A stretch of 64,000 bases of DNA from positions 744,001 through 808,000 of the forward strand of contig NZ_CP017006.1 of the NCBI RefSeq assembly GCF_001719125.1. Reading direction: 5' to 3'. The notes under the pieces are model-generated. The model saw nothing but the letters and a program-made list of their open reading frames with translations. It ran no database searches and was not told the origin of the DNA. The position numbers were made by a program, and so were the translations under genes. Shown here piece after piece: positions 16,607 through 28,272 of the stretch. Numbering within the stretch: position 1 is the stretch's first letter; each line of letters starts with the position of its first letter. Source of the stretch: Sulfolobus sp. A20. Its GTDB lineage: Archaea > Thermoproteota > Thermoprotei_A > Sulfolobales > Sulfolobaceae.

Positions 16607-17644
16607 CTAGTTTTTTAATAACTCTCTTAAAAATTTTTCTAGTTCACTCTTTGTTTCAACTAAACTATTATAGTGTCGTGGAGGACTTTTGAAATAGTAA
16701 CCACAAACCTCTTTGACAGCACCACCTATTCCCTTACTTAAGAGGATCTTGGCTATTCGAATTAAATCAATCAATGGACTTACAGCATTAATTGAGTCAT
16801 AAGTCTTTAGCGAAATGTCTATCCTTACTGGAATTCCTATGCCATAAATTCCCTCAATTACCATATAACTAACTCGTCTGTCTTTGAGGAATTCCACGTA
16901 ATCTGATGTACCAGCGACTACTTCTGCCCCATTTGAATATTGAGAAATATATGAAGACTTAATGCCTTTTTTAACATCTTTTCTCCATTCCTCTAATGTT
17001 ACTAATGCCTCAGTAGATCCAGCAATGTCTACTTGATATGATCTTAAAATCTTTACACCTCTACTTTTCAAAAACTCAATAATTCCAGTATGCGTTATCG
17101 TACCGCCTATTTGGCTTAATAAATCATCTCCTAGTACTGGAATTCTCTTTTCAGCGAACTTATACCCCATTTCTTTAGCTATAGGAGTTGGAGTAGCATT
17201 TACGAAAGATGTACCAACATTAAGAGAAGCTAGAGCATAAAAATTGCTCGCATTAATGGCACCTGTAGGTAATAAGTTTACCATAACTTCAACCTTTTCT
17301 TCTTTTAAAACATCTTCAATATCAACAGGTTTGTCCTCTGACTCCTCTATAATATTTGAGAGTATTCCGGAGTTGCCGTCAAATGTGGGTCCTCTTAAGA
17401 CCATTATATCATTTTTAACGTCTACGTATTTATCAACAACATTTGGTTTAGAAAATATTGCTTCCCTTAGCTTTTTATTAACCTTTCTTTTATCAATATC
17501 AAAAGCCACTACGATATCTAGCTCTGAAGGTTTTATTGGCAAATCTAGTATTCCATAAATCTCTCTCCCATTTTTGGCTAACTCAATAGCTTGTACTAGC
17601 GCTGACGCGACATTTCCTACTCCTATTAATCCTACTCTAACCAA
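16607..17644 (-). CDS. ino1: Inositol-3-phosphate synthase family protein
   Basis: Converts glucose 6-phosphate to inositol phosphate in an NAD-dependent reaction; archaeal lipids use inositol phosphate head groups. The 345-residue protein begins with a Rossmann motif ([18 protein letters not shown]), has the family segments [26 protein letters not shown] and [17 protein letters not shown], and the C-terminal [10 protein letters not shown] stretch. Length fits the short archaeal/actinobacterial type. Its start overlaps the end of nuoN by 8 bp, so it is the last gene of the nuo operon as read on the minus strand. Confidence 0.9.
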   Translation of the reverse strand: MVRVGLIGVGNVASALVQAIELAKNGREIYGILDLPIKPSELDIVVAFDIDKRKVNKKLREAIFSKPNVVDKYVDVKNDIMVLRGPTFDGNSGILSNIIEESEDKPVDIEDVLKEEKVEVMVNLLPTGAINASNFYALASLNVGTSFVNATPTPIAKEMGYKFAEKRIPVLGDDLLSQIGGTITHTGIIEFLKSRGVKILRSYQVDIAGSTEALVTLEEWRKDVKKGIKSSYISQYSNGAEVVAGTSDYVEFLKDRRVSYMVIEGIYGIGIPVRIDISLKTYDSINAVSPLIDLIRIAKILLSKGIGGAVKEVCGYYFKSPPRHYNSLVETKSELEKFLRELLKN

Positions 17645-19034
17645 TTTGCGCCACCAAGATTTGAAAGATTAACGGAATTACTATTCCTAATATAATACTT
17701 AAAATTGCCGAAATAATAGCTGAATCTCTTTCTGAACTTTTAATCATCTTAAATTCACCATCTCTAAACATCTCTCTTATTATCGGAATGTAGTATCCAG
17801 CTGAAATAGCACTATTAAGTACAGCTATTATTGTAAGCCATGGGTATATAAATGAGCTCTCAAATAAGAATAGTTTTCCCCAGAACCCAAAGATAGGAGG
17901 TATTCCGAGAAGACTTAAAATCAATATAGTAATTGCAAAAGTTAATGGTCTATCTTGTGAGGATAATCCCCTTAATCCTGAAATATCTGACGTACCAGAC
18001 ACCTTCTCTACATGACTTACCGTTCCAAATAGACCCACTTGGGCTATGCCATAAGCTAAAGATTGAACTAGTATACCAATAATCGCTATTGTAGGTGATA
18101 ATGGAAACATAGCAAACCCTATGAGAATATAACCGACTTGAGTTATTGAGCTGAACGATAATATTGATGCTATATCTTTTCTGGAAAATGCTGTTATATT
18201 ACCCACTATCATACTACCAATTGATATAACAATGAATATTACAATTTCTAAGAAGTTTGGATCTGATAGATAAATTACTCTAAATAAGGGAATTATGCCT
18301 ACTAATTTACCTACACTTGAGATGAAGGCTACTGAAATTCTATCAGAGTTAGTATAAACATCAGGTAGCCAAGCTTGAAAGGGAAAAGCACCCATCTTAA
18401 ATAAGAAAGCAATTGATATGAAAGTAATTGCAAGATAAAAGACGTCAGGATAAACAATTGAAGTAGTGAAGAAAAGAGAATTTGTAGACACTAAATATGA
18501 GGCGAACCCTATAATCATCAAAGAGCTAGAAACTAGTCCCATGATTAAGTATTTTATACCAGCGTCAACTGACAAGTAATCCTTATGTAACATAGTAATT
18601 GCGTAACTTGCAGCTGATGAAATAGCCCATGATACTAGGATAACCACTATGTTATTAGCAAATGACATATATAATAATCCTAAAACTGATAACATCATTA
18701 AAGAGATCATTGATGACCTAGTGCTCCAACTAATTAAATGGTCTTTCGAGTTAAGAATACTCAGAAGTCCAATTGATATTGCAGTAATAGCAAAGAAATA
18801 GCCAGGCACATCAACTATCAAATTTCCTGAGAAAAGCTTGTAATTTACTAACCCACTACTCCAAGAATATATGAAAGTAGCTATACTAATTAACATAAAG
18901 ACAATCGATAGCCATATACCTAGTTTGAATCTTCTATCGTCCCTGCCATTATCAATATATAATATTAATATGGAAATTAATAAAAAGAGAAACGATGGAA
19001 TTAAAATTGGTAGATAGAGTAGGAAGTTAGTCAT
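17637..19034 (-). CDS. nuoN: Complex I-like subunit N (antiporter-like)
   Basis: Membrane proton-pumping subunit of the NADH dehydrogenase-like complex. The 465-residue protein has about 13-14 helices of the Mrp-antiporter fold, with [19 protein letters not shown] (the proton-channel signature of helices 7-8) and [20 protein letters not shown] (helix 9-10 region) as in NuoL/M/N proteins. It begins one base after the fused NuoM/L gene ends and overlaps ino1 downstream, so it is in the same operon. Confidence 0.93.
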   Translation of the reverse strand: MTNFLLYLPILIPSFLFLLISILILYIDNGRDDRRFKLGIWLSIVFMLISIATFIYSWSSGLVNYKLFSGNLIVDVPGYFFAITAISIGLLSILNSKDHLISWSTRSSMISLMMLSVLGLLYMSFANNIVVILVSWAISSAASYAITMLHKDYLSVDAGIKYLIMGLVSSSLMIIGFASYLVSTNSLFFTTSIVYPDVFYLAITFISIAFLFKMGAFPFQAWLPDVYTNSDRISVAFISSVGKLVGIIPLFRVIYLSDPNFLEIVIFIVISIGSMIVGNITAFSRKDIASILSFSSITQVGYILIGFAMFPLSPTIAIIGILVQSLAYGIAQVGLFGTVSHVEKVSGTSDISGLRGLSSQDRPLTFAITILILSLLGIPPIFGFWGKLFLFESSFIYPWLTIIAVLNSAISAGYYIPIIREMFRDGEFKMIKSSERDSAIISAILSIILGIVIPLIFQILVAQIG

Positions 19035-22000
19035 TTATCCAATCACCCCAAATAATATTAGAACTATAATTAATAATACGACTACACCCCATGCATAAAG
19101 TAAAATGTAGTCACCGAGCACATGATCTTCTATTACGTTATATATCCTAGATCCAAAATTAGTTATGGACCTTGGTAGTTTCTCATTAAGACCTATATCA
19201 ACAGCACCTCTCTCAAATGATCTGAATAAAGTGTTAGAAAATCCTTGGAAAGCATATCCAAACTTATCGAAAGCTGGATTAACATACCAGCCATAATATC
19301 CAAAATCCAATAGACTTTTGATTGAATTAAGATTTAGCGTCCTGGTATACACTAAAAATGCAATAATCCAGCCTATCGCGGACAAGACTAGACTTATGTA
19401 GTCAATCTGCGTGTAAGTTATTATTCCAAAGAATGAAGCTATATAGAAGTAAACTCCTCCCAATATTATGGAAGCTAAGATTAAGAACGCTGGACTAATT
19501 ACCATTATCATACTCAAATGTCCATGAGATTTCTCCTCTGAATTACCTCTCCATAAGAAGGTTCTGGATATGTACCTTAGAATATATAGAGAGCCTAAGA
19601 ATTCCAAAATTACATAAACGTAGAATATAGCAGGTATAGAAGACGTTAAATTTCCTATGAAGTCGTGGGCCCAGAAACCAATTAGTGGAGGCAAATTAGC
19701 AAGATTTAAAGCGGCTATAAGCTGTAGTATGAAAACTGATGGTAATTCTCTATATAATAAAGGTCTTGAGCCTACATACCTACTTTCAGTGAAGTGTATT
19801 ACTGATCCTGCGTTCATGAATAACGATGCCTTATATATTCCGTGTGCTATCATTTGTATAAGTCCTATTATTATTCCTAGTTGAATGTCGCTTAATAGTG
19901 CTCCTAAAGAGGAAGAGAAGATCATTAAGGAAATTTGATCTGCTGTGGAAAATGCTAAAATTACTTTTTGTTCATTAGTAGCCAAGGCATTTACGCTAGT
20001 ATAAATTGCAGTAAATAGTGTTATTCCCACCATTATCTCGAAAAATAATAAAGTATTTCCATTTACTTGAATGAAAGGATAGGCTAGAAACGTTAATATT
20101 GCCCCTAGATTGACCATAGTTGCCGCATGTATTAGAGCACTAACCGGCGTAGGTCCTGTCATAGCTGTTAACAACCACTGTGTGAACGGAAATTGAGCAC
20201 TCTTTGAGAGGCCTCCTAAGAATAATATTAACAATAATATCCAAGCTAGTGAATGTGAAGACAAAGTCGTCAGACTGGAGAAAACTGTGATCGTAATATT
20301 TGATATAGGATAAATAATGAAATTATATCCCGATAATGCAATAAGGTAGCCTAATACTGCCAAGAAACCCACATCTCCCACCCTAGTGAATATTAATGCT
20401 CTAATACCACTGGTTGTTGGTTTAGAGACGTACTCATATCCGAATATCTTCCTTCCGAAATCACCTACAACATTCATGGGATTATCATCTAGCCAATAGC
20501 TAATTAAACCGTAAGATGCTAAACTTGTTCCTTCCCATCCTGCAATGAAGAATAGTATATTGTTAGCCAACACCACAGATAACATGGAGCTTACAAATAG
20601 ACCAAAGAATCCCCAATATCTCCTTAATACACTATCCTCCTTCATATACCCAATACTATATAAGGCTATAAAGAAAGATAAGGAAGAAACAAATAAAGCT
20701 AGAATTGATTGAAGCAAATTGGAACTCAATTGTATGTATCCATAAGAGAATGAATAAATTGGATGCCCAAATAAAGGTTCGCCTATATTGTTAACTAGCA
20801 ATATTATGGATAATAACGTTGATACACCTATAGTAAATACAACTACTGCACCTCTAATATCTTGATTTAGAGATTTAGGAGTTATTAGTGCTATTAGCGA
20901 ACCTAAGAGTGGTAAAAACACTATTAACGGTAGAATTATCGAATTTGTGAATAATGACAGAAAAGTTAGTGAAGGCGCTGCTAATTGAGGTAAGAAGAAT
21001 AATACTATACTGGATATCGCTACAAGAATCATAGAAATTGAGTATTCTTTTACATTATCTACACTTAATACTTCTTTCTTCCCTGCGTAAACTTTCTTAA
21101 ATAAGTAACCTGCGTAAGCTGAGGATGTCCCGATTGCTATCATAGTAAACGCTACTAGTAGGACAAATGGAGCTAAACCTATTTTCCCTAAAATAGTACC
21201 TTCAGAAAATATTAGCAAAGCTTCACTAACTAAACCAATAGTAGGTGGTAAACCTAGAAGGTTCATAACTCCGATAAAGGACAGTGTGGAATGGAGAGGA
21301 GAGGATAAGTATAAGCCCCCTAGATTATCTATATTTCTCTCGTTTAACTCAGTTATTGACGCACCAGCACTCATGAATAGTAAAGCCTTTCCGAATCCAT
21401 GAGAAACGTAAATTAGAATGCTTGCCAGTATTCCTAATGGTAAGGAGGCAATAGAAGACTGTAATCCAGATATAAAAGCAATAGACGCCCCCAATAACAT
21501 GTATCCCATCTGCGACACACTAGAATAAGCGAGGAACCTCTTGAAATCTTTCTGAGCTAAAGCATTTACCCCGCCGTATATCATTGTAATTAGCGCCCAT
21601 GCTATGAATATTGGAGCTACGAAGCTCATTAAATGGAATAAATAGTAATAAATTATTACTACAAATATCCCTAACCCTACCATGTTGGGACTCAAAAGAA
21701 TCGAAATGGGAGTTGGTGCTTCACCGTGAGCATATGGTAACCAAATATTAAAACCAGCTTGTGCACCTTTAATGAACATCCCTATTACGGCAATAATAAA
21801 CACTAACAAACTATAAGGTATTACAGAATAATCCATGAAATGATATGCAGAAACATAAATATCCATAGTGCCGGTTGTTAGTCCTATTATTATTATTGAT
21901 GCTAAGAGTAAAATAGTCCCAATGTGAGTCCAAATGAAGTACATTAGACTAATTCTACGCCTATCCCCATAACCATATAACGCTATCAATAAGAAAGAGG

Positions 22001-22415
22001 ATATTAAGGAAATTTCTAGAAATATATATAACTCTAAAAGATTAATTGATGAAACTACGTAGAGCATTGAAAGAGCAAACAATGAGTATAAAGCATAGTA
22101 TAAACCCCAATTATACTTCTTCTCCTCACTGAACTTATGCTCCATATACCTCAATGAATAGAGCGTAGTCACTGAAGTTACTACCAAGATTGTAATAATA
22201 AACGGGAAATTCAAATTATTTACCGTAACTCCAAAATAACCAACATACTTAGAGATGAATATCTTCTCGAAGTCTCCTAACATAAATAGATATGGTACAT
22301 TTAATAAAATTGAGACTAAACTTAGACCAAAAGCCAAATATTTTGATCTAACAAAAAATATAATTATAGATATTATAAATGAAATAATCAATAGTGTAAA
22401 CAATATGGGAATCAT
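19035..22415 (-). CDS. nuoL: Fused complex I-like subunits NuoM and NuoL
   Basis: A 1126-residue membrane protein made of two complete antiporter-like halves. The first (about residues 1-485) is NuoM-like, with [20 protein letters not shown] and [20 protein letters not shown]. The second (about 486-1126) is NuoL-like, with [57 protein letters not shown] and the long C-terminal lateral-helix region. Usually these are two genes of about 500 and 620 residues; here one frame runs through with no stop or internal start cluster. Each half keeps its own key Lys/Glu and His positions, so both should pump protons. The start at 22415 is 3 nt from nuoK. Confidence 0.92.
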   Translation of the reverse strand: MIPILFTLLIISFIISIIIFFVRSKYLAFGLSLVSILLNVPYLFMLGDFEKIFISKYVGYFGVTVNNLNFPFIITILVVTSVTTLYSLRYMEHKFSEEKKYNWGLYYALYSLFALSMLYVVSSINLLELYIFLEISLISSFLLIALYGYGDRRRISLMYFIWTHIGTILLLASIIIIGLTTGTMDIYVSAYHFMDYSVIPYSLLVFIIAVIGMFIKGAQAGFNIWLPYAHGEAPTPISILLSPNMVGLGIFVVIIYYYLFHLMSFVAPIFIAWALITMIYGGVNALAQKDFKRFLAYSSVSQMGYMLLGASIAFISGLQSSIASLPLGILASILIYVSHGFGKALLFMSAGASITELNERNIDNLGGLYLSSPLHSTLSFIGVMNLLGLPPTIGLVSEALLIFSEGTILGKIGLAPFVLLVAFTMIAIGTSSAYAGYLFKKVYAGKKEVLSVDNVKEYSISMILVAISSIVLFFLPQLAAPSLTFLSLFTNSIILPLIVFLPLLGSLIALITPKSLNQDIRGAVVVFTIGVSTLLSIILLVNNIGEPLFGHPIYSFSYGYIQLSSNLLQSILALFVSSLSFFIALYSIGYMKEDSVLRRYWGFFGLFVSSMLSVVLANNILFFIAGWEGTSLASYGLISYWLDDNPMNVVGDFGRKIFGYEYVSKPTTSGIRALIFTRVGDVGFLAVLGYLIALSGYNFIIYPISNITITVFSSLTTLSSHSLAWILLLILFLGGLSKSAQFPFTQWLLTAMTGPTPVSALIHAATMVNLGAILTFLAYPFIQVNGNTLLFFEIMVGITLFTAIYTSVNALATNEQKVILAFSTADQISLMIFSSSLGALLSDIQLGIIIGLIQMIAHGIYKASLFMNAGSVIHFTESRYVGSRPLLYRELPSVFILQLIAALNLANLPPLIGFWAHDFIGNLTSSIPAIFYVYVILEFLGSLYILRYISRTFLWRGNSEEKSHGHLSMIMVISPAFLILASIILGGVYFYIASFFGIITYTQIDYISLVLSAIGWIIAFLVYTRTLNLNSIKSLLDFGYYGWYVNPAFDKFGYAFQGFSNTLFRSFERGAVDIGLNEKLPRSITNFGSRIYNVIEDHVLGDYILLYAWGVVVLLIIVLILFGVIG

Positions 22416-22418
22416 CTC

Positions 22419-22706
22419 TCATTCTACCTCCAACTTACCCTTTTGCCTATAATAGAGAATTATAGCCGCAATTGCAACTATTACTTCTGTTAGAGCCATA
22501 CCTATTGCAAATAAAGAAAATATAATTGAATTATAAATAATTCCAGAAATACTTGAAAATGAAAAAATAAATAAAATAGCAGAATTTAAGATTATTTCCG
22601 ATGAAAGTAAAACTCTGATAATGTTTGTAGTAGATGACAGTCCATAAAATCCTATGCCAATTAATATACCAGATAGCACTAATCCAAGTAAGCCTAAGAC
22701 TATCAT
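22419..22706 (-). CDS. nuoK: Complex I-like subunit K
   Basis: Small antiporter-like membrane subunit (95 residues, three helices) of the NADH dehydrogenase-like complex. It has the NuoK pattern of acidic residues in helices 2 and 3: [17 protein letters not shown] and [19 protein letters not shown], with Glu in each at the positions needed for proton transfer. It lies between nuoJ and the nuoM/L fusion with 2-3 nt spacers. Confidence 0.93.
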   Translation of the reverse strand: MIVLGLLGLVLSGILIGIGFYGLSSTTNIIRVLLSSEIILNSAILFIFSFSSISGIIYNSIIFSLFAIGMALTEVIVAIAAIILYYRQKGKLEVE

Positions 22707-22708
22707 CT

Positions 22709-23212
22709 TTAATCCCTCCTAGCTAAAGCTATGGCTTCGATTAATGTAGTAAGCAATGCAATTATAAGAATGACTATAGGGAACCAATATGTCGCCAAGA
22801 GATCGTCTGCTAAAGTAGTAAAATTAACTGGCTTAAGTGATACTATTGAAATTTGAGGTAAAGATAAATAAATTGTAATCAGAAACAATAGAGCTATTGC
22901 TACCCCAGCAAGCACACCTATACCTCTACCTACAATTTTTATCTCCAAATCTTTGAACATTACCAGCGAAATCGCTAGAAAAGTTACAGTAGCACCTACA
23001 TAGAGCAAAATATGGAAAACTGAATAAATTCCATACGTAGTAGGAGCTTCAAGAGCTATTAGCGCAGCTACGCTAACTCCTAAGAACGCTAAACTTACTG
23101 CACCATAAAACACATTTTTTGCTCTAACAATGTATATCGCAAACGCTATAGACATCACTCCAAAAAAGGCAAAAAGTATTATTTGTACTATTTCACTCGT
23201 CTGTAGGAACAT
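22709..23212 (-). CDS. nuoJ: Complex I-like subunit J
   Basis: Membrane subunit J (about 167 residues, five helices). It has the NuoJ signature [28 protein letters not shown]-type helices, with [23 protein letters not shown] following. I place the start at ATG 23212 ([10 protein letters not shown]), with GGGGA upstream; a longer reading from 23233 is possible and would overlap nuoI further. The reading frame overlaps the 3' end of nuoI by 20 bp. Confidence 0.9.
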   Translation of the reverse strand: MFLQTSEIVQIILFAFFGVMSIAFAIYIVRAKNVFYGAVSLAFLGVSVAALIALEAPTTYGIYSVFHILLYVGATVTFLAISLVMFKDLEIKIVGRGIGVLAGVAIALLFLITIYLSLPQISIVSLKPVNFTTLADDLLATYWFPIVILIIALLTTLIEAIALARRD

Positions 23213-23696
23213 ACTTAATTCCCCTTTCCTCATCTATCACAGCCTTAACTTTCCTTACTGGTTTATTTTCTAGTGGAACTTGATCAACATCTTCATTGAA
23301 TTTTGTTGGGTCAAATATTAGGTCTTTTCTCGATGTAAATACTAAGTCATGAACACCAGTTTCCTTTAAAGCATCGACTGGACAAACATCAACACAGAAT
23401 CCACAGAACACACACCTACCATAGTTAATTTGCGGAAACTTCTTTCCTCCTTCAGTAACCATCTTCATTGCATCAGCAGGACAAATTAAAGCACATAAGG
23501 TACAGCCTATACATACATCCTTATATAGTCGTATCATTCCTCTATAACCTGTAGGTAAAGTCAAACTAGTTTCAGGGTATTGCAAAGTGATTCTTTTAGG
23601 TTTAACGAAATATTTTACACCAGTAGCTATAGATTGCAAATGTTCTGAAAATAAACTAAATATATTCTCCTTTTTATATTCTTTTACCTTATCCAT
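23193..23696 (-). CDS. nuoI: Complex I-like ferredoxin subunit I
   Basis: Peripheral-arm subunit carrying two [4Fe-4S] clusters that pass electrons toward NuoB and quinone. The two motifs are [12 protein letters not shown] and [12 protein letters not shown]. From ATG 23696 ([13 protein letters not shown]) the protein is 167 residues; an in-frame ATG at 23759 would add 21 residues lying inside nuoH and looks unlikely. The start overlaps the nuoH end by 13 bp. Confidence 0.92.
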   Translation of the reverse strand: MDKVKEYKKENIFSLFSEHLQSIATGVKYFVKPKRITLQYPETSLTLPTGYRGMIRLYKDVCIGCTLCALICPADAMKMVTEGGKKFPQINYGRCVFCGFCVDVCPVDALKETGVHDLVFTSRKDLIFDPTKFNEDVDQVPLENKPVRKVKAVIDEERGIKYVPTDE

Positions 23697-24742
23697 ATGA
23701 AACCCACCACCACACCAAGTAATAAGGAGACCAAAGCCAAGGGGAACAAGTATTTCCAACTACCCCTTAGAGCTTGATCTATCCTGTATCTGCCATAAAC
23801 AGATCTCAAAAATACTCCAAAAAATACGACTATTGCAGCCTTAAAAACTGTATACACAGCTCCGGGAAGACCCGTAAATGGAAGCCAGCCTCCAATGAAT
23901 AGATCAACAAATAAAAGAGCATAAACTAGATTGACTACATAAGATCCTGCCATTGTTAAAACGAATAAGAAGCCGCTGTATTCAGTGTAGGGACCTATAA
24001 CTAACTCGGTTTCAGCTTCAACAATCTCAAATGGAAATCTTGAGGATCCGATAAGCATTGCTATTAGAAATACTAAAGCTGCTATTGGATTTGCAATAAA
24101 TCCTGGAATATTGGATTCGACAATTTTAGCAATATCTAACGTATGATACTCAATAGCTAACGATAAAGTTGAAATAATTATTAGGACATCATACGAGACT
24201 GATAGATATGCCTCCCTTATTGATCCCACTACGGCGAATCTATTATTTGTATTCCAAGCTAGGAATATCACAAATATCGGGTATAAGGATTCTAAAGCTA
24301 TTACTGTAATTAAATTATATTGGGTAAAGAATGGAACTAATACGCCCTTGCCTACTAACGGATCGTAAAACAACTTATAATATATCGAAAATATTGAACC
24401 ATGATAGGGTATCACTGATACTGGTATAACCATCATAGGCAAAAATGCAAAAATTACCACGAGTATAGGTGATAATGCATAAAGCACTGGATTAACTCCA
24501 TTAGGTATTATTATTTCGGAGAATACAAATTTTATTGCATCTGCGAATAATTGGAGTAATCCTCCTATCCTCTTCGAAGCATAATAAGGACCATATCTAA
24601 GTTGAACAAATGCTGCCGCTTTCCTCTCAAACCATATAGTAATTAGGAGGAATATTAAAGTAAATATTAAGCCTGGAAATATTACTGTTAGGAAAAATGA
24701 TGGATAGAAGAAATAATATCTTAATGCGAACAGAATACTCAT
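23684..24742 (-). CDS. nuoH: Complex I-like subunit H
   Basis: Membrane subunit H forms the quinone chamber between the peripheral arm and the membrane arm. The 352-residue protein has about eight helices with the family motifs [20 protein letters not shown] (start of the quinone cavity loop), [20 protein letters not shown] and [20 protein letters not shown]. Its start overlaps the nuoD stop by a single base at 24742. Confidence 0.94.
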   Translation of the reverse strand: MSILFALRYYFFYPSFFLTVIFPGLIFTLIFLLITIWFERKAAAFVQLRYGPYYASKRIGGLLQLFADAIKFVFSEIIIPNGVNPVLYALSPILVVIFAFLPMMVIPVSVIPYHGSIFSIYYKLFYDPLVGKGVLVPFFTQYNLITVIALESLYPIFVIFLAWNTNNRFAVVGSIREAYLSVSYDVLIIISTLSLAIEYHTLDIAKIVESNIPGFIANPIAALVFLIAMLIGSSRFPFEIVEAETELVIGPYTEYSGFLFVLTMAGSYVVNLVYALLFVDLFIGGWLPFTGLPGAVYTVFKAAIVVFFGVFLRSVYGRYRIDQALRGSWKYLFPLALVSLLLGVVVGFIWIR

Positions 24743-25974
24743 TATCTATCAGCCTCCGGAGGAAAATAATCTAAACTACCATAAATTGAAACTAAATCAG
24801 CATATCTTGCACCTTTACACAGTTCCTTAAAAACATAAATCAATCTATAGGAAGGAGTTATCATCCTTAGCCTATAAGGTTTAGAGGAACCGTCACTTAT
24901 GACATAATAAACTAACTCTCCTCTACCAGCTTCCACTCTAGATATTGCCTCACCTTTAGGGGGTCTAAAAGAAGCATAATATCCAGGCATGACTACCCTT
25001 CTATATGTTTCCCAATATTTCTTAAGCCTAGTTGGAGGTATTTGCTTAAAGAATCTGTCACTCAAAATATTACCTTCTGGTATATTTTTAATAATCTGTT
25101 CTAATATTCTCATGCTTTGTTCAATCTCTTCTAACCTAACTAAACCTCTGGCAAGTCCATCTCCCTCCTTATAAACTGGTATCTCAAAGTCCAATTTGTC
25201 ATATGCCGCATAAGGCTCTATTTTCCTAACATCATAATATACTCCCGAAGCTCTTAGATTAGGACCTACAGCACCCCATTTTATAGCATTTTCTTTGCTC
25301 ATAACGCCTACATTTTCTAGCCTAGCCCTAACTGACGGATTGTAGAAAAAGATCTTCTTCCAGTCTTCAAGTCTCTTGCGCTGATACGATATAGCTTTTA
25401 AAGTCATTTCCTTAATCTCTTGTGTAATATCCCTTCTTACTCCGCCTGGAATAACATATGAATTAGTTACTCTAGCTCCCGTTAATGCCTCTAAGATAGT
25501 AACCCATACTTCTCTGTCTCCAAATCCCCACATAAATCCAGTAGAATGCCCTAAGAATATTGCGAGAATACCCAAACCATATAAGTGGCTTGCAATTCGA
25601 TTTACTTCAGCTGCAAAACTTCTCAAGTATTGAGCCCTTTCTGGTACGTCGACTCCTAAAATTTTTTCTACAGCCATTATGTATCCTAAATTCATGTGAA
25701 TAGAATCCAGTATTGCAGGCCTTTCTACTAATGGTATTAGATGAATGTAATTTCTATTTTCTGAGAGCTTCTCAACGGCTCTGTGGACATAACCTACATC
25801 TAAGTCTACATCCTCGATGATATCTCCGTTTAATTTCACAAATATTCTCATATGTCCGGATCCAGGATGTTGAGGACCTACATTTAATTCTCCTTGGATC
25901 GGAACTATTTCCACTGACATGCCGGTTGATGCTAAAAGTTTTTGTTGCAATTCATTTTCAGGCTGGCTTGTCAA
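24742..25974 (-). CDS. nuoD: Complex I-like subunit D (49-kDa)
   Basis: Peripheral-arm subunit that forms the quinone-binding site with NuoB; related to [NiFe]-hydrogenase large subunits but lacking the nickel-binding Cys. The 410-residue protein contains [20 protein letters not shown] near residue 30 (quinone-site loop), [35 protein letters not shown] and the C-terminal [19 protein letters not shown], normal for NuoD. The start overlaps nuoC by 17 bp. Confidence 0.94.
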   Translation of the reverse strand: MTSQPENELQQKLLASTGMSVEIVPIQGELNVGPQHPGSGHMRIFVKLNGDIIEDVDLDVGYVHRAVEKLSENRNYIHLIPLVERPAILDSIHMNLGYIMAVEKILGVDVPERAQYLRSFAAEVNRIASHLYGLGILAIFLGHSTGFMWGFGDREVWVTILEALTGARVTNSYVIPGGVRRDITQEIKEMTLKAISYQRKRLEDWKKIFFYNPSVRARLENVGVMSKENAIKWGAVGPNLRASGVYYDVRKIEPYAAYDKLDFEIPVYKEGDGLARGLVRLEEIEQSMRILEQIIKNIPEGNILSDRFFKQIPPTRLKKYWETYRRVVMPGYYASFRPPKGEAISRVEAGRGELVYYVISDGSSKPYRLRMITPSYRLIYVFKELCKGARYADLVSIYGSLDYFPPEADR

Positions 25975-26446
25975 CGAAGACCCCCTCCGTTTTAATCTTA
26001 AATGACTTTCTCAGAGGATAAACTCCTTCAAAATCCTCATCTAGGAATAGCCTCCTTAAATCTGGATGACCTTCAAACCTTATCCCTAGCATCTCATATG
26101 TCTCTCTCTCCCCAGTCCAAACACTCTCAAATATATTATATAAAGAGGGAATAGAGGGATCTTTATAACTAGTCGAAACTCTCACAGCCACTATTATTTT
26201 AGCTAAGTTAAGATCAGAATAAGATGAAATGTGGTAAACTACCTCGAATTTTTCTTGTTCTGGATAATCGATACCAGTAACTGACTTAACGTGATCAAAA
26301 CCTATAGACTTAAGATACTCCGCTACTTTCGTTAGGATAAGTTTATCAGGGATGGTAATCGTTATTCTTCTATCACTCTCAGTTTTCACTTGACACTTTA
26401 ACTCGGTCTGAATCTTATTTAAAGTATCCTTAAGTGTCTCACTCAT
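25958..26446 (-). CDS. nuoC: Complex I-like subunit C (30-kDa)
   Basis: Peripheral-arm subunit that packs on NuoD. The protein (162 residues from ATG 26446) carries the 30-kDa subunit signature [20 protein letters not shown] followed by [23 protein letters not shown] 26446 overlaps the nuoA stop as TAATG, so translation is coupled; an upstream in-frame start at 26464 would overlap nuoA more. Note that nuoB, usually between nuoA and nuoC, is absent. Confidence 0.92.
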   Translation of the reverse strand: MSETLKDTLNKIQTELKCQVKTESDRRITITIPDKLILTKVAEYLKSIGFDHVKSVTGIDYPEQEKFEVVYHISSYSDLNLAKIIVAVRVSTSYKDPSIPSLYNIFESVWTGERETYEMLGIRFEGHPDLRRLFLDEDFEGVYPLRKSFKIKTEGVFVDKPA

Positions 26447-26835
26447 TATCTCCTCAACTCCCAATAACTTAATATATTAATTTGTCTTATTGAATAATAT
26501 AGAACAGGATATAATAAAATTATAAACACAGCAATTATTATAATTAAATCCCTAAAGTATATCAAAGAGGTATAGTAATCAGAGAAGGTAATTGGTAATA
26601 GCATTACTATAATCGGCTCTAGTGTTGTATAAACTATTAGGTAGCCATAGTATTGTAACGGGAACCACAATCTACCTAGCCCAAATGGTATATTTCCAGC
26701 CTCAAATCTACTAACCTTTAAGGGATTAGGTTTTGACGGGAGTACTAGAGTCAGAAACTTATATCCACCATATCCGGCAGCTAAGAACACGACAATAGGT
26801 ATACCAAACGCTAAAAGACCTTGAGTAAGTGACAT
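26446..26835 (-). CDS. nuoA: Complex I-like subunit A
   Basis: Small membrane subunit (129 residues, three helices) at the junction of the two arms. The family loop KVSRFEAGNIPFGLGRLWFP corresponds to the conserved ExG-P-x-G-x-(R)-F region, and the second helix contains FRDLIIIIAVFIILLYP. First gene of the operon, with a TATA-like TTTAAA/AAAAGGTTTAAATAACC region on the minus strand just upstream (about 26855-26870). Confidence 0.9.
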   Translation of the reverse strand: MSLTQGLLAFGIPIVVFLAAGYGGYKFLTLVLPSKPNPLKVSRFEAGNIPFGLGRLWFPLQYYGYLIVYTTLEPIIVMLLPITFSDYYTSLIYFRDLIIIIAVFIILLYPVLYYSIRQINILSYWELRR

Positions 26836-26915
26836 TGCGTGATAAAATATAAAGTAAAAGGTTTAAATAACCTTTGTTAAAAGGTTAGATAAAAAAATAT
26901 ATACAACAATTGCAT

Positions 26916-27692
26916 TTATTTAATACTTTCCAAGATTGTACGCGAATTGATTACGCATTTTTTTATGCCCTCTCTCGGCACTCCCTCAATACATCTTTGG
27001 GATATAAACTCTACATTGTAATTTTTAAATATCTCTTCTAATGTTATATATTCATCCCTTATGAAATTCTCGTGTATAATACAATTAGGTCCAGCATATC
27101 TAAATAGTCTAGGATGGACTTTTTTGACCTCCTCTAACATCTTCCATGCAACGGCACGTATTTCCCATTGTGCTCTGCTACACAGTCTCAACGCGAAGAA
27201 GTTGTACAGTTCCCTAGCATTCATGGTAACGACAATGTTCGTGTTAACACCATTAGGCAAAACATATCTGGCGTCTTCCTCTGGCACTCCGGAAGAAAGT
27301 AATTGAAAATATAGATCGTAAGCCTCTTTATATGCTTTTTCAACTATTTCTTTTGCTCTGTTTGCTGCACTCTGTGGAATTATGGGCTTGTAGAACTCAT
27401 CTATAGGTTTGGCAAAACGGTGTGACATCTGCGTGTAAGATGCTATCCTATGCCTAACAAGCTGATGAGAAGCAACTCTTGATAACCCCTCAACGGAAAA
27501 AGTATAGACGGAATGCTCGAGTACAGACCAGTAACCATGAATAATTGCATCCCTAATCCATGTTTCTATTTCCTCATCTGACATGTCTTTCTCATGGTGC
27601 TCCCATCCTTTACGAGATCTGCTCATCTTAGCTGCTATTGCAATTACTTTCTCGCCATCTTTAGTATAGGAAACAAGCTTAACGTTCATCAT
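26916..27692 (-). CDS. thyX: Flavin-dependent thymidylate synthase
   Basis: Makes dTMP from dUMP using FAD, NADPH and methylene-tetrahydrofolate. The 258-residue protein has the ThyX signature RHR-x7-S at residues 80-90 ([11 protein letters not shown]), the active-site region [21 protein letters not shown] in part near 145-165, and [17 protein letters not shown]. Start ATG 27692 with a second ATG directly after. It stands alone with about 200 nt before the next gene; minus-strand TATA-like sequence is near 27719-27728. Confidence 0.95.
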   Translation of the reverse strand: MMNVKLVSYTKDGEKVIAIAAKMSRSRKGWEHHEKDMSDEEIETWIRDAIIHGYWSVLEHSVYTFSVEGLSRVASHQLVRHRIASYTQMSHRFAKPIDEFYKPIIPQSAANRAKEIVEKAYKEAYDLYFQLLSSGVPEEDARYVLPNGVNTNIVVTMNARELYNFFALRLCSRAQWEIRAVAWKMLEEVKKVHPRLFRYAGPNCIIHENFIRDEYITLEEIFKNYNVEFISQRCIEGVPREGIKKCVINSRTILESIK

Positions 27693-27896
27693 AATACACT
27701 TACCTTATATAAGTAACTCTATTTATACTGAAAATAAAAGGGATTGTGCTTATCAGAATTGAAGGCTTTACCTTAGGTATTGCGATTATAGATTAGCTGG
27801 CATCGAAGATATTATAATTAATAAAAGTAGGATTAAGTATCATATAACTTATAAATATAAAAAACGAGATACAATAATCTTACCATAATCTAAAAC

Positions 27897-28232
27897 CTAA
27901 GAGCTTTCTAGCATGCTAAACTTTTCTACCAACCTAGTTAAAATACCAGCGTTTTTCTCAGCATCTTTCTCTATTTGGTCAAAAGTTTTCTTTATTTCCT
28001 CGTTTTGTAATGACGAGATCTTTTGCTTATAATAAACTATTAGTTTTAATTCCTCCTCTAATGCGTCAAGAATGTTTTGGAGTTCTTTATTATCTATTTT
28101 ACTATTCTTTAAAGCTAAATCCCTTAAACATGTATAATGAACTACTCCTTTTTTCATATATGTGAACAATTCGTCCCAATATATAGTATTATTACACAAG
28201 GCGCATTTCCACTTAGTAGCTGGACGACTCAT
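27897..28232 (-). CDS. Small Cys-containing archaeal protein (DUF2175-like)
   Basis: A 111-residue protein with an N-terminal zinc-ribbon-like part: [20 protein letters not shown] with C-x-x-C at residues 10-13, then [10 protein letters not shown] with His and Cys as possible further ligands. The second half is a long charged coiled coil (about residues 45-108). The pattern matches what I recall of DUF2175, an archaeal family of unknown function. It is divergent from the thioredoxin-like gene at 28273, with a 40-nt shared promoter gap. Confidence 0.7.
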   Translation of the reverse strand: MSRPATKWKCALCNNTIYWDELFTYMKKGVVHYTCLRDLALKNSKIDNKELQNILDALEEELKLIVYYKQKISSLQNEEIKKTFDQIEKDAEKNAGILTRLVEKFSMLESS

Positions 28233-28272
28233 AAGTAGTAGAAGATTTATATCTAAAAAAGCCTTACGGTTT
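28233..28272. promoter_or_regulatory. Divergent promoter gap
   Basis: Only 40 nt separate two divergent starts. TTTATATC at about 28247-28254 is placed 20-26 nt before ATG 28273 and would drive a leaderless plus-strand transcript; read on the other strand, the same AT-rich block may serve the minus-strand gene. Overlapping promoters of this kind imply linked regulation, but this is inference. Confidence 0.45.

Noticed and set aside
28162-28272. N-terminal extension of the thioredoxin-fold gene by 37 residues
   Set aside because: It overlaps the divergent gene and the promoter; ATG 28273 fits the TATA spacing and the domain start.
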